DNA from: JBGTSJ01 sp041940305 | Lineage (GTDB): Bacteria; Planctomycetota; Planctomycetia; Planctomycetales; Planctomycetaceae | Assembly (NCBI GenBank): GCA_041940305.1 | Contig: JBGTSJ010000015.1 | Span: 108,819-172,818 of the forward strand | Direction: 5' to 3' | DNA length: 64,000 nt | Shown: positions 24,112 to 33,239 of the stretch, one piece after another | How the letters are laid out: each line of letters opens with the position of its first letter | Numbering within the stretch: position 1 is the stretch's first letter | Notes under the pieces: generated by a model | Told to the model about the DNA's origin: nothing | The model's input: the letters and a program-made list of their open reading frames with translations, nothing else | Databases searched by the model: none | Position numbers and translations under genes: made by a program

Positions 24112-24702
24112 ATGATGACCGCCGCACGATTTGACTCCACGACGTTCGCTCAAGTTCGCCCGTTTCGACTCTGCTCGGCCTTTGCGCTGCTGGCTGCCGC
24201 ATCATGGACGGCTGCCGCTGACGACAAAGGTACGGACGTGACGGCCGAACCCGAATGGACGGTCCTGATTGTGGCCGCCAACGACCCGGACGATCGACTG
24301 GTTCCTCCTCCTCCGCCGGAGGGAGATGCGGTCGTGTTCCCAGCCGACGCTCCGTCTGCAGAGCAGCTGGCGGTTCTGCAGGGGGATGAGGCCGATGCAG
24401 GCGTTCTGATCCGTCCAGCCGTGCGCCCGCTAACGGTGAACGATCGGACCTACGAGGACATCTATCGGTCAATCCCGTACAGCTACACCGAGTACCTGGC
24501 GAATCCAGGCTACCGGCATGAGGCGACGATGGAGATCCTGTTCGGTCAGATGCGTCCGACCACCATCCATAAACATTACGAGCCGGAGCTGATCTACAAT
24601 GATCTGCCCGCGCCGTACCAGCCCTACCGTTTCTCGCATCCGGAAATCCGGCAGTATCGCGCTCCGGCGTTTCGGCTGCTGAATCCCGGCTGCTGCTGGT
24701 AA
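24112..24702 (+). CDS. Exported hypothetical protein
   Basis: A 196-aa protein with a signal peptide (FRLCSAFALLAAASWTAAAD) and no recognised family. A proline-rich spacer (RLVPPPPPEGD) sits at about residues 61-72. The C-terminal half is rich in Tyr, Pro and His (YEDIYRSIPYSYTEYLANPG, MRPTTIHKHYEPELIYNDLP, PYQPYRFSHPEIRQYRAPAF) and ends GCCW. The pattern is typical of small planctomycete envelope proteins of unknown role. Two adjacent ATG codons (24112 and 24115) follow a purine-rich ggaagag site. It is convergent with greA, 22 bases away. Confidence 0.75.
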   Translation: MMTAARFDSTTFAQVRPFRLCSAFALLAAASWTAAADDKGTDVTAEPEWTVLIVAANDPDDRLVPPPPPEGDAVVFPADAPSAEQLAVLQGDEADAGVLIRPAVRPLTVNDRTYEDIYRSIPYSYTEYLANPGYRHEATMEILFGQMRPTTIHKHYEPELIYNDLPAPYQPYRFSHPEIRQYRAPAFRLLNPGCCW

Positions 24703-24724
24703 ACCGAGACTGCACGGCGGCTCG

Positions 24725-25210
24725 TTACGTGCCGTGGTCGACGATGGATTTCACCTCGAGGCGGATGGTGCCGCGGGGAATCTGCACCTCGACCTGATCT
24801 CCGACCTTCTTTCCGGTCAACGCCTTGGCGATGGGGCTGGAGGTGAGGATCTTCATGACGTCGCCGTCGTAGTCCTCTTCGCCGGGACCGACAAACTCGT
24901 AGGTCTCATCTTCGTCCATGTCGAGATCGCGGACAGTGACCGTGGAGCCGAACGTGACGACTCCCTTCGGCATCTCCGACTTGTCGACGATGTAACAGCT
25001 CGCGAGCCTTGTTTTAAGCTGGCCGATCTTGGCCAACAGCATTCCCTGCGACTCGCGGGCGCCGTGGTACTCCGCATTCTCGCTGAGATCCCCCTCCGCG
25101 CGCGCTTCGGCGATCTTCTGGGCGATCTTCGGGACCTCGTCCTCTTCGAGGTGTTTGATCTCCGCCAGGAGCTTGTCGTATCCCTCGCGGGAAATGGGCT
25201 GGCGTTCCAT
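24725..25210 (-). CDS. greA: Transcription elongation factor GreA
   Basis: The 161-aa product matches GreA, which enters the RNA polymerase secondary channel and stimulates cleavage of backtracked transcripts. The N-terminal coiled-coil is visible (ISREGYDKLLAEIKHLEEDE, RAEGDLSENAEYHGARESQG), including the tip acidic pair in GDLSENAEYH. The C-terminal FKBP-like domain is VTFGSTVTVRDLDMDEDETY through IPRGTIRLEVKSI. The ATG at 25210 is preceded by a ggag Shine-Dalgarno and gives the canonical MERQPISREGYDKL. The open frame upstream to 25300 is not used. A terminator-like hairpin lies in its leader (25305-25334). Confidence 0.97.
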   Translation of the reverse strand: MERQPISREGYDKLLAEIKHLEEDEVPKIAQKIAEARAEGDLSENAEYHGARESQGMLLAKIGQLKTRLASCYIVDKSEMPKGVVTFGSTVTVRDLDMDEDETYEFVGPGEEDYDGDVMKILTSSPIAKALTGKKVGDQVEVQIPRGTIRLEVKSIVDHGT

Positions 25211-25611
25211 GATGGATCTCCAACGACTCGAAGCCGCTCCGCGCCGCACGACGCCATCAGGCGCGCACCGGGGCGGAACGAACACTCTCTCTGCGAACAA
25301 AAGAACACGGGGCGCGGCAAGCCGCGACCCGTGTGCGTGACTGACGAATGGTGTCTACACATGTATCGGATTCTGCCAGCCCCGTCCACCGTGGATCGGG
25401 AGTTTCGCGAAGCTCCCGCCCGGATCGTTCAGTGAAATGCAATTCGAGGCCCGCCTCACGATAATCAGCGATTCGTGAGCCCTTACCAGGCTGGAGGGCA
25501 ATGCAGATCCCGAATCGTCCTGCGCCGCCATCAGCCGGGTGACGTGGGCGCGACAGCTTGGTCACCGACCCGGAATTGTTCACTGGCCCCGCAGCGAGGC
25601 AGCGCATTCCA
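25211..25611. other. 401-base divergent intergenic region (greA / sugar isomerase-like gene)
   Basis: I see no gene here. The region should contain the divergent promoters of greA (minus) and the isomerase-like gene (plus). The one clear structure is the hairpin plus T-rich run at 25295-25334 on the minus strand. No tRNA-like cloverleaf was found. Confidence 0.6.
25305..25334 (-). terminator. Intrinsic-terminator-like hairpin in the greA leader
   Basis: Arms 25305-25318 and 25321-25334 pair at 13 of 14 positions with a two-base centre. Read on the minus strand, the hairpin is followed at once by TTCTTTTGTT, a good U-rich tail. It lies about 95 bases upstream of the greA start, so it is either an attenuator or the end of a short leader RNA. 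Confidence 0.6.
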
Positions 25612-26550
25612 ATGTTGCACGACCGCTTAACCCGACGTCAGTTTGGTCTGTCCGCGGTGGCCGCGGGCCTGACAGCAATGCAAGGCACGCTGTCGGCGAC
25701 CGCGCAAAGCAACTCCAATGCATTCGAACTGCAGTACATCGTCGCCTCCTGCATGTACGGCAAGCTGCCGCTGCATGAGCTGTTGCCGGAGGTAAAGGCC
25801 TGCGGAGCTGAATACGTCGAAATCTGGGCTGAGCCGCACGGGAACCAGCGCGAGCAGCTCGAAGAACTGGGGGAGGATGCCTTTGCATCGCTGCTGGCCG
25901 AGCACGATGTCCGGCTGGGCAGCTTTACCTGTTTTAAGTACGGCATCTTCAATATGCAGTCCGAGATGTCGCTGGTGAAGCGGCTCGGCGGCGACATGGT
26001 GATCTGCAACAGCGGCGGCCCGAAGGACCTCTCGGGCGAGGAGCTTGCCACCGAAGTTCGCTCCTTCGCCGAGAAGCTGAAGCCGCACGTTGAGGTGGCC
26101 GAACAGACCGGCGTCACAATCGGCGTCGAGAATCATAGCGGAGGATTGATCAGCTCGCCGGAGTCGATCCGGATGCTCATGGAGCACATTCCGTCCGAGC
26201 GGCTGGGTATCGCGATGGCGCCGTATCACCTGCCGCAGGAGACGGATGTCATCGCGCAGCTGATCCGCGACCTCGGACCGCGACTGGTGCACTTCCAGGC
26301 CTGGGAGCATGGCATGGGCTGCATGACGAAGCTCCCCAAGGAACAGGAATTACTGCAGCTGCCTCACCGCGGCCCGCTCGACTGGACGCCGCTCCTGGCC
26401 GGATTGCGGGCCATCGAGTACGCCGGCCGCGTGGAAGTCTTCATGCATCCCACGCCGCGCGGCATTCCGATCCTGGAAACACCGGCGCTGGTCACGGCCG
26501 AAATCAACCGCGCCCGGGACTATCTGGATGACTGCCTGGCGAAGGTGTGA
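25612..26550 (+). CDS. Tat-exported sugar phosphate isomerase/epimerase-like protein
   Basis: The 312-aa product from the ATG at 25612 begins with a twin-arginine-type signal (LTRRQFGLSAVAAGLTAM). It continues as a xylose-isomerase-like TIM barrel (AP endonuclease 2 family). Visible barrel features are LLPEVKACGAEYVEIWAE, VRLGSFTCFKYGIFNMQSEM, GGDMVICNSGG, the strand VTIGVENHSGG with its metal-ligand-like Glu/His, LGIAMAPYHLPQ, LVHFQAWEHG and VEVFMHPTPRGI. Such proteins are common in planctomycetes, are exported folded by Tat and probably act on sugars, although the substrate is unknown. The frame upstream to 25558 would bury the Tat motif and is not used. Confidence 0.9.
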   Translation: MLHDRLTRRQFGLSAVAAGLTAMQGTLSATAQSNSNAFELQYIVASCMYGKLPLHELLPEVKACGAEYVEIWAEPHGNQREQLEELGEDAFASLLAEHDVRLGSFTCFKYGIFNMQSEMSLVKRLGGDMVICNSGGPKDLSGEELATEVRSFAEKLKPHVEVAEQTGVTIGVENHSGGLISSPESIRMLMEHIPSERLGIAMAPYHLPQETDVIAQLIRDLGPRLVHFQAWEHGMGCMTKLPKEQELLQLPHRGPLDWTPLLAGLRAIEYAGRVEVFMHPTPRGIPILETPALVTAEINRARDYLDDCLAKV

Positions 26551-26694
26551 CGACGGAGAACCCAGCGTCGCGAACTTCCGACAATGCGCGAATGACTGGA
26601 CACGGTTCCTACCGGCCGGAGACGCGCACTTCATCGTTCGCGCCGCTAGACTGGCTCCAACGCTCCGGATCCGAAATCTACTGTGGAGTCGATG

Positions 26695-29600
26695 ATGCGC
26701 GTGTTTCGACTGTCTGCACTTGTCGCTGGACTGGGTGTCTGCTCGTCCCTCCCCCTTCTCGTCGCTGACGCGGAAGAGCCGTCGCTCGCCGATGAGTTGC
26801 CGCGGATTTCCGCGACGGAACCTGCCGACGCACTCGCGACGTTCAAAGTGCAGCGAGGCTTCTCGCTCGAGCTCGTCGCGCACGAGCCGATCGTTGCCGA
26901 TCCGGTCGACGGCGCGTTCGATGCCCGGGGGCGGCTCTACATCGCCGAAATGCACGGCTATCCATACTCCCCCGAACCCCGGGCCATGCAGCCCGAGCCG
27001 CTCGGGAAAAAGGACGTCTGCCTCGTGCGGCGGCTGGAAGACACCGACGGCGACGGCGTGTTCGATGCCAGCACCGTCTATGCCGACAAGCTCAACTGGT
27101 GCCTCTCCGTCTGCTGCTACGACGACGGCGTCTTCGCCCTCGCCCCGCCGTACCTGTACTACTTCAAGGACACCACCGGCGACGGCATGGCCGATCACAA
27201 GGAGATCGTCTTCAGCGGGTTCAGCCGCTACAACGTGCAGGGCCTCGCCAACAACATGAAGTGGGGCCTCGACAACCGCATCTACGTCGCCGGCGGCACC
27301 AACAGCGACACCGAGCTGATGCGCGGCGATGAGCCGCTCGGCAACCTGCGCGGCAAAGACTTCAGCTTCGATCCCAAGACCCGCGAAGTGGAGTTCGTCA
27401 GCGGTGGCCTGCAGTTCGGCCACTCGTTCGACGACTACGGCAACCGGTTCGTCTGCTCCAACAGCAACCACATCCTGCACGTCGCCTTTCCGTTGCAATA
27501 TCTTGACCGCACCCCCGGCGTGACGGTCTCGGGCATCGTGCGGAGCATCGCGGCCGAAGGGGCTGCCGCTCCGGTCTTCCGGACGAGCCAGGCCGAGCCG
27601 TGGCGGATCGTGCGGACGCGCCGCCGCGCCGCCGACCCCAAGTACCAGAAGAGCCTGCCTCCCACCGAACTCGTCGCCACCGGCTTTTTTACGTCGGCGA
27701 CCGGCGTCACGATCTACCGCGGCGACGCCTATCCCGAGGAATACCGCGGCAACGCCTTCATCGGCGACGTCGGCGGCAACCTCGTGCATCGCAAGACGCT
27801 CACGCCCGACGGCATCAGCTTCATCGCAAAGCGGGCCGATGAGGGCGTGGAGTTCATTACGTCGACCGACAACTGGTTCCGGCCGGTCAACTTCGTCAAC
27901 GGTCCCGATGGTTTCCTCTACATCCTCGACATGTACCGCGAGACGATCGAGCATCCTTCATCGATCCCCGAGGACATCAAGGAGCATCTCGATCTCTACA
28001 GCGGCGACGACCGCGGCCGCATCTACCGCCTCGCGCCGCCGGAGCACGAATACCACGCCCCGGCGAACCTCACCGAAATGTCCACGTCCGACCTGGCGCT
28101 CCAGCTGCAGTCGGCGAACGCCTGGAACCGCGAAACCGCGCAGCGACTGCTCTACGAGCGCGCCGACGACGCGGCCCGCGGCACACTCACGCGGCTGCTG
28201 CGCAACTCCGCATCCACCACCACCCGCGTGCACGCGCTCTACACGCTCGAAGGGCTCGGCTCGCTGCAGCAGGAGGACGTGCTCTCGGCGTTCTTCGACC
28301 ACCCGGATCCGATCCTTGTCGAACATGCGCTTCGCGTTGCCGAACGTCATGCTGAGGAATGGCCGCTCGTCGCCGAAGCCCTGCCGGAGTTGGCGTCGAG
28401 CTACGCCGATGACGTGCGCGTGCAGTTTCAATTGGCGCTGACGCTCGGCGAGTTTGACGCCAGCGTCTCGACGGCGGGACTCGCGCAGATCGCAACAGCG
28501 GGAGAGCCGGCGGGAGACGTGCGGCAGGCGATGCTGACATCCGTCGGCCCCCGCGCCGGCCAAATGGCGGCCGACCTGATCGCCGGTGACACCGACTGCG
28601 ACAGCAGCGGCGTCCTGCGCTGGTTGGAGCGGCTGTCGGAGCTGGCCGCCGTGTCCGGCAACGCCGACGTTGCCAAAGTGATGGACGCCCTGGCCGGGCA
28701 GGAACAGTCCGAATCGGGCCGTTGCGAAAGCCGCGCGGCCCTGCAGGGGGCGTCGCGCGGTCTCCGCACCCGGGGCTCGTCCCTCTCGGCGCTGGTCGCC
28801 GGGGATGTGTTGAGCGAAGACGCGCGGCAGCTGCTGAGCGACGAGTTCGTGCGAGCCCGCGAAACGGCGCGTGATGCGGAGAGTCCGCTCTCCTCGCGGA
28901 CGGCCGCCATTGCGTTCCTGTCGCAGGATACCTCGGAGCAGCTGCGCGAAGTGGCCGGCGATCTGCTGTCGCCGCGCGAGCCACAGGACGTGCAGATCGC
29001 CACGGTGCGGGCGCTGGCCGATCATGCCGGAGACGAACTGGCATCGCTCCTGCTCGAACCGTGGGCATCGGCGAGCCCCGCGGTCCGCGCCGAGATCGTG
29101 GACGGCCTGCTGCGCTCCGGCCCCCGGACCGAAGTGCTCCTCGCGGCCATCGAAGCCGGCGACGTCAAGCCGGGCGAGATCGCGCCGGACAAGCGGCAGT
29201 CGCTCCTGGGCCATCCCAACATGGACCTGCGGAACCGGGCCACCGCGCTGCTCGGCGCCACCTCCGCCGACCGGCAGCAGGTGATCGACGCCTTCGAGCT
29301 GGCCCTCGACGGCGACGTCGATGCCGAGCGCGGGCGAACCGTCTTCATGAAGACCTGCGCCAACTGTCACAAGGTCGGCGACGCCGGCCACGCCGTCGGT
29401 CCGGAGCTGGCCTCGGTTGCCAACAAGTCTCCGCGCGACCTGCTGATCGCACTGCTCGATCCCAGCCGCGAGGCACAGCCGATCTACACGAACTATTCCG
29501 CCCTGCTCGTCGACGGCCGCGTGGTGACGGGCATCATCGCCGCAGAAACAGCGAGCACCGTCACCTTCCGCCGCGCCGAAGGGAAGGAGGACGTCATCCT

Positions 29601-29742
29601 CCGCGACCAGATCGACGAACTGCAGTCCACCGGCCAGTCCCTGATGCCGGTCGGTATCGAGAAGGACGTCACCGCCGAACAACTCGCCGACGTGATCGCC
29701 TTTATCAAGTCCATCCCGGCACCGGCGACGTCTACCCAATGA
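26695..29742 (+). CDS. PVC-type membrane-bound dehydrogenase/cytochrome: beta-propeller plus HEAT-like plus CxxCH haem domain
   Basis: The 1,015-aa exported protein has a signal peptide (FRLSALVAGLGVCSSLPLLV). The N-terminal half is a GDL-type propeller (PVC-specific putative dehydrogenase family). It shows FKVQRGFSLELVAHEPIVAD, AFDARGRLYIAEMHGYP, LEDTDGDGVFDASTVYAD, a long VNFVNGPDGFLYILDMYRE segment and GRIYRLAPP. A helical HEAT-like region follows from about residue 480 to 850. The C-terminus is the PVC-type haem-binding domain with CANCH at about residues 887-891, then VGPELASVANKSPRDLLIALLD. The start at 26695 is chosen because ggag lies six bases upstream; 26692 is equally possible. It probably transfers electrons from extracytoplasmic sugar or alcohol oxidation. 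The gene at 29762 follows after 19 bases. Confidence 0.94.
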   Translation: MRVFRLSALVAGLGVCSSLPLLVADAEEPSLADELPRISATEPADALATFKVQRGFSLELVAHEPIVADPVDGAFDARGRLYIAEMHGYPYSPEPRAMQPEPLGKKDVCLVRRLEDTDGDGVFDASTVYADKLNWCLSVCCYDDGVFALAPPYLYYFKDTTGDGMADHKEIVFSGFSRYNVQGLANNMKWGLDNRIYVAGGTNSDTELMRGDEPLGNLRGKDFSFDPKTREVEFVSGGLQFGHSFDDYGNRFVCSNSNHILHVAFPLQYLDRTPGVTVSGIVRSIAAEGAAAPVFRTSQAEPWRIVRTRRRAADPKYQKSLPPTELVATGFFTSATGVTIYRGDAYPEEYRGNAFIGDVGGNLVHRKTLTPDGISFIAKRADEGVEFITSTDNWFRPVNFVNGPDGFLYILDMYRETIEHPSSIPEDIKEHLDLYSGDDRGRIYRLAPPEHEYHAPANLTEMSTSDLALQLQSANAWNRETAQRLLYERADDAARGTLTRLLRNSASTTTRVHALYTLEGLGSLQQEDVLSAFFDHPDPILVEHALRVAERHAEEWPLVAEALPELASSYADDVRVQFQLALTLGEFDASVSTAGLAQIATAGEPAGDVRQAMLTSVGPRAGQMAADLIAGDTDCDSSGVLRWLERLSELAAVSGNADVAKVMDALAGQEQSESGRCESRAALQGASRGLRTRGSSLSALVAGDVLSEDARQLLSDEFVRARETARDAESPLSSRTAAIAFLSQDTSEQLREVAGDLLSPREPQDVQIATVRALADHAGDELASLLLEPWASASPAVRAEIVDGLLRSGPRTEVLLAAIEAGDVKPGEIAPDKRQSLLGHPNMDLRNRATALLGATSADRQQVIDAFELALDGDVDAERGRTVFMKTCANCHKVGDAGHAVGPELASVANKSPRDLLIALLDPSREAQPIYTNYSALLVDGRVVTGIIAAETASTVTFRRAEGKEDVILRDQIDELQSTGQSLMPVGIEKDVTAEQLADVIAFIKSIPAPATSTQ

Positions 29743-29761
29743 GTGTACCCCGGGCCAATAC

Positions 29762-30604
29762 ATGAGCGCGCTCTTCGTCGTCTACCTGCTGTCAGTCATC
29801 GTCCTGCTGTTCGCTGTTCAGTTCGTCTTTGTCGAACTGACGGCGATTGTTGGTCGGCAGGTGGGGGCGACTCCCACCGAGATCGGCGTCGGCTTCGGGC
29901 CGACGTTGTACCGGTTCCGACGGAACGGCATCATCTACCGGCTGAATCCGCTTCCCATTAGCGCGTACACCCGGTTTTATGGCGAAGATGAAGCGCCGCC
30001 TCCCATCGTAGGGGACCGTGGCGATCCACGGATTCCGCTGGAACAGGTTCCGGCATACGGACGGTTGCTGATGCTGGGTGTGGGACCGCTTTCCTGTTTG
30101 CTGTTTGGAGTGTGCCTTGTGGGCATTCCGATAGTGGCTCGACAACCACAGCTGTATCGGGACTCCGCGGGCATCACTGACTTTGTGCGCAGCGGCGTCC
30201 CCGGACTCAAACAGGCGAAACGCCCCGATTCCTGGCAAGGCCAGGTGGAACTACTGAACGGAACCGTATTCGACTTCTTTCGCGCATTCGCCGCCCCCCG
30301 TACGCTCAAACAGTGGGGCGGCTTTGGCGCGGCGCTCGTCACAACAGCAACGACTGCGGTGTCCGCCTGGGGTCACCTGTTTTCATGTATGGGAGTTCTC
30401 GTTCTGATCATGGGGATCATGAACACTGTCCCATTCCCCGGAATGAACGGATTCACTGCGTGCTGTACTGCCCTGGAGTTGGTTCTCGGCAGACCGTTGC
30501 CGCATCAACCGAAGACCTTCCTGACCTACGCCGGTGTCTACGCAATCCTGGCTTTCACCTTCTTCGTTCTGTACCTCGACCTGAAATGGTTCAAGCAGTT
30601 GTGA
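29762..30604 (+). CDS. Site-2 protease (M50/RseP-like) homologue lacking the metal-binding motifs, probable pseudoprotease
   Basis: The 280-aa multi-helix membrane protein follows the RseP/S2P layout. The first helix (SVIVLLFAVQFVFVEL) is followed by GRQVGATPTEIGVGFGPTLY (compare the family's xxGVKVxxFxIGFGPxLx) and IIYRLNPLPISAYTRF (compare the xYRLxxIPLGGYVKM loop). A GPLSCLLFGVCLVGIPI helix comes next, and the last core helix ends MNTVPFPGMNGF (compare NLLPIPxLDGG). The HExxH zinc motif is replaced by VELTA (residues 24-28, only Glu25 kept) and the LDG aspartate is replaced by Asn. It should therefore be proteolytically inactive. No PDZ domain is apparent. It begins 19 bases after the PVC cytochrome gene and could be co-transcribed. 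Confidence 0.78.
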   Translation: MSALFVVYLLSVIVLLFAVQFVFVELTAIVGRQVGATPTEIGVGFGPTLYRFRRNGIIYRLNPLPISAYTRFYGEDEAPPPIVGDRGDPRIPLEQVPAYGRLLMLGVGPLSCLLFGVCLVGIPIVARQPQLYRDSAGITDFVRSGVPGLKQAKRPDSWQGQVELLNGTVFDFFRAFAAPRTLKQWGGFGAALVTTATTAVSAWGHLFSCMGVLVLIMGIMNTVPFPGMNGFTACCTALELVLGRPLPHQPKTFLTYAGVYAILAFTFFVLYLDLKWFKQL

Positions 30605-30720
30605 TGGAGTGTGCCGGCGGAGGGTCCGGCACTCAGCCGCCAAACTTGACTTCGGCAACCGCGCGGAATTGAATGCGATTGCAAGATCCCCATCTCATGC
30701 GTCTCGGGAGAACCTGACTC

Positions 30721-31587
30721 ATGAATTCCACATGCTGGCGACTCGTCCTGATCGTCGTGTTGGCCACCCCGCTCTCGGCCGCCGAGCCTTCCATCACACC
30801 CGACGTCGTCTACGGCCATAAGGACGGCATGGCCCTCACGTTTGACGTGATCACCCCTGCCGAGCCTAACGGCGCCGCCGTCCTCTGGTTGCAGAGCGGG
30901 GGCTGGTACTCCGGCTGGGCTCCGCCGCGGGCGATGCAGGCCGCCTGTCAGGGGTTCCTCAGCGAAGGCTTTACCATGCTCATTGTCCGCCACGGCAGCG
31001 CCCCGCGCTATGCCGTGCCCGACGCCGTCGCCGACGTCCGCCGCTGCGTCCGCTACGTGCGGATGCACGCCGATGAACTCGGCGTCGACCCCGAACGCCT
31101 CGGCGTGATGGGGGGCAGCGCCGGCGGGCATCTCACGCTCATGCTCGCCACCACCGGCGACGACGGCGACCCGAGCGCCATGGACGAAGTCCTCCAGCAC
31201 TCCAGCCGCATCAACTGCGGCGTCTCGTTGTTCCCCCCCACCGACCTCCGCGGCTGGACGACCGATCCCCCGGACGTCATCGACGCCCTCCCGCAGCTGC
31301 ACCCGCCCCTCAAGTTCGACACCGAACTGGAGGACGACGTCTCCCCGATCGTGCACGTCACCGAGGACGATGCTCCGGTCCTCCTCATTCACGGCGACAA
31401 GGACGAGCTCGTGCCGATCGCCCACAGCCACAACATCATGCCGGTGTTCGACGAAGCGGGCGTCAAGAGCGAGCTGATCGTCGTGGAAGGCGCGGGCCAC
31501 GGCTATACGCCCGAGCAGAACACGACCATCGTCGGCCCCGCCATCATGCAGTGGTTCAAGTCGCACCTGACCGGCAACGCGGAGTAA
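30721..31587 (+). CDS. Exported alpha/beta hydrolase (esterase/lipase-like, BD-FAE type)
   Basis: The 288-aa protein has a signal peptide (LVLIVVLATPLSAAEP) and an alpha/beta-hydrolase fold. The nucleophile elbow is GGSAGGH (about residues 136-142), with the oxyanion segment LWLQSGGWYSGWAPP. The acid is in VLLIHGDKDELVP and the histidine in VEGAGHGYTPEQN. In most relatives the oxyanion motif is HGGGW; here it is QSGGW, which still supplies backbone amides. It probably hydrolyses an ester (for example acetylated carbohydrate) outside the cytoplasm; the substrate cannot be told. It lies 116 bases downstream of the pseudoprotease gene on the same strand. Confidence 0.92.
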   Translation: MNSTCWRLVLIVVLATPLSAAEPSITPDVVYGHKDGMALTFDVITPAEPNGAAVLWLQSGGWYSGWAPPRAMQAACQGFLSEGFTMLIVRHGSAPRYAVPDAVADVRRCVRYVRMHADELGVDPERLGVMGGSAGGHLTLMLATTGDDGDPSAMDEVLQHSSRINCGVSLFPPTDLRGWTTDPPDVIDALPQLHPPLKFDTELEDDVSPIVHVTEDDAPVLLIHGDKDELVPIAHSHNIMPVFDEAGVKSELIVVEGAGHGYTPEQNTTIVGPAIMQWFKSHLTGNAE

Positions 31588-31624
31588 GCGGCCAAACGCC
31601 GCGTACCGATCGTCCACTCGCTGC

Positions 31625-31693
31625 CCCCCTCTCCCGCGCGAACCGCTGTGCCGCCAGCATGAGCTGCATTCCGGGAGAGCGCCGGGGTGAGGG
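31625..31693. repeat. Partial palindrome of the CCCTCTCCC/GGGAGAG type
   Basis: The left arm ccccctctcccg (31625-31636) faces cgggagagcgccggggtgag from 31672. This is a dispersed intergenic element type and lies between the convergent esterase and DUF3999 genes. Pairing is perfect over only eight bases, so a terminator role is a guess. Confidence 0.3.
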
Positions 31694-31811
31694 AACAAGA
31701 GCAGCGTTGATCCCCGTTCTTCTCTCCGAAGTCAAAGTGCCCGCAATGCCGACGCCTTAAGCGTTGCGTGAGCCGTACGACCGCTCTGACGATTCCACGC
31801 TGTCGTCACAC

Positions 31812-33203
31812 TTACGTCGCTTTGTCCTCCGGCGGAAGTGAGTTCACCCGCTGCACGGCCTGGTACAGCCCCCACCCCAGCGCGAGCAGCAGCACGACGA
31901 CGACGCTGATCAGCAGCGCCGGGTTGTTGATCAGGTCGGCCAGTGTGGTCGGCCGCGGACCGGCCTCGGGAGCCGCCTGTTCCGCGCCGAGCGCCGCGAC
32001 TTGCGGCTCAATGCCCGACTGCAGCACGGTCTGGATCGCGGCGACGTCGTACTGCGGGGCGGCCGCGCGTTCATCCGAGTAAGCCAGTGTGAATTCCCCG
32101 TCCCCCTCGGCAAAGAACAGCACCTCGTAGACCGTCCCCTCGGCAGTCACTCCGCTCACCTCCAGCGGCGGGCTGTCCCGATTGTCGATCACAATCCGGT
32201 ACCGCTCCGCACGCGTCTCCGGGAATCGGACCTCCAGTTGTTCCTGCTGCAGCGACTGAAAGTCGATCCGCGACAGCGTCGCCTCGCCGATAGTCCGCCA
32301 CGCCGGCCGCGCGCCGTCGACCGATTCCACCTGGACTTCCGCCCGGCGGCTGAAGTGACGCGACGGCGACTGCAATCGAAACAGCGTGAGCGGCTCCCGC
32401 CGGGTCGTCACCTCGACGATCGTCCGCTGCGCCTCCTCGTCCTCCGACGCGCTGACCGACTCCACCGGATACTCCGAGCGCACGGCCCCGCTCGCCGCCG
32501 CGCGCTGCCGCTTCCGCCAGAATTCAATCCGATCGATCCGGAAGGGACGCCGGTCGATCGTCAGCCGCTCCGTCCGCTGGGTCTCCTCATCTCCCTGCAG
32601 GGTGCGGGTCAGCTCCAGCAGCCGCGACTGCTGCTCCGCCGTCACGTCGTCGATCGTGATCCGGAAGAACCGCCGTTCCGTGCTCGGAAACGGAACGCTC
32701 ACGCTCCGCGCGTCCATGTACTGCGTGTAATCAAAGATCACCTCATCCGCAGCCGGTTCCCACGTCGTCCCGTCCACCGATGTCTCCACCCGGACCCGCT
32801 GCTCGAAGTTGATCAGCGGCGTCACCAGTGTGAGCCCGTTGGGAAGTGGACGATCTTCCTCGTCTTCCAGCTCGACCGTGATCTCCAGCCCCCCGTCCTC
32901 CAGCGGCCGCACCGTCCGCTGCTGCGGCGTCCACACGGTCTGCTCCACCCGGCTGCCGGTCACCGGCACCCTGCGCAGCAGAAACGGCACCGTCCGCCCC
33001 TCCCGATCCCGCACCCGCAGATCATCAAGGTCCTCCTGCGTCGCCGCATAGACCTCCGAATCCAGCGGCACAGCGACGAGCGTCTCCTCCGCCAGCTCCG
33101 GAAGCAAAACCGGCTTCCTCAACTGCAGCACCGGCTCTTCTGCGAGCAGTGCCCCGCACCAGCTCGATACAAGTACGGCCATTGCGACTCTGATCGATCT
33201 CAT
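31812..33203 (-). CDS. DUF3999 family exported membrane-anchored protein
   Basis: The 463-aa product starts at the ATG at 33203, with caggag about nine bases upstream, rather than at 33212. It has a signal peptide (IRVAMAVLVSSWCGALLAEE), a long periplasmic beta-rich region typical of DUF3999 (VAVPLDSEVYAATQEDLDDL, RRFFRITIDDVTAEQQSRL) and one C-terminal membrane helix (ALLISVVVVLLLALGWGLYQ). The function of DUF3999 is unknown. The family is frequently encoded beside DUF2339, as here: the DUF2339 gene at 33240-35759 lies just upstream on the same strand, 36 bases away, so the two form an operon. A short tgacctc triplication lies in the junction. Confidence 0.88.
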   Translation of the reverse strand: MRSIRVAMAVLVSSWCGALLAEEPVLQLRKPVLLPELAEETLVAVPLDSEVYAATQEDLDDLRVRDREGRTVPFLLRRVPVTGSRVEQTVWTPQQRTVRPLEDGGLEITVELEDEEDRPLPNGLTLVTPLINFEQRVRVETSVDGTTWEPAADEVIFDYTQYMDARSVSVPFPSTERRFFRITIDDVTAEQQSRLLELTRTLQGDEETQRTERLTIDRRPFRIDRIEFWRKRQRAAASGAVRSEYPVESVSASEDEEAQRTIVEVTTRREPLTLFRLQSPSRHFSRRAEVQVESVDGARPAWRTIGEATLSRIDFQSLQQEQLEVRFPETRAERYRIVIDNRDSPPLEVSGVTAEGTVYEVLFFAEGDGEFTLAYSDERAAAPQYDVAAIQTVLQSGIEPQVAALGAEQAAPEAGPRPTTLADLINNPALLISVVVVLLLALGWGLYQAVQRVNSLPPEDKAT

Positions 33204-33239
33204 ATCTGCCATTCTCCTGAACCTCTGACCTCTGACCTC

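Noticed and set aside
27958..29763. A 601-codon minus-strand open frame opposite the PVC cytochrome gene
   Set aside because: Antisense shadow; the plus strand encodes a clear haem-domain protein with a CANCH motif.
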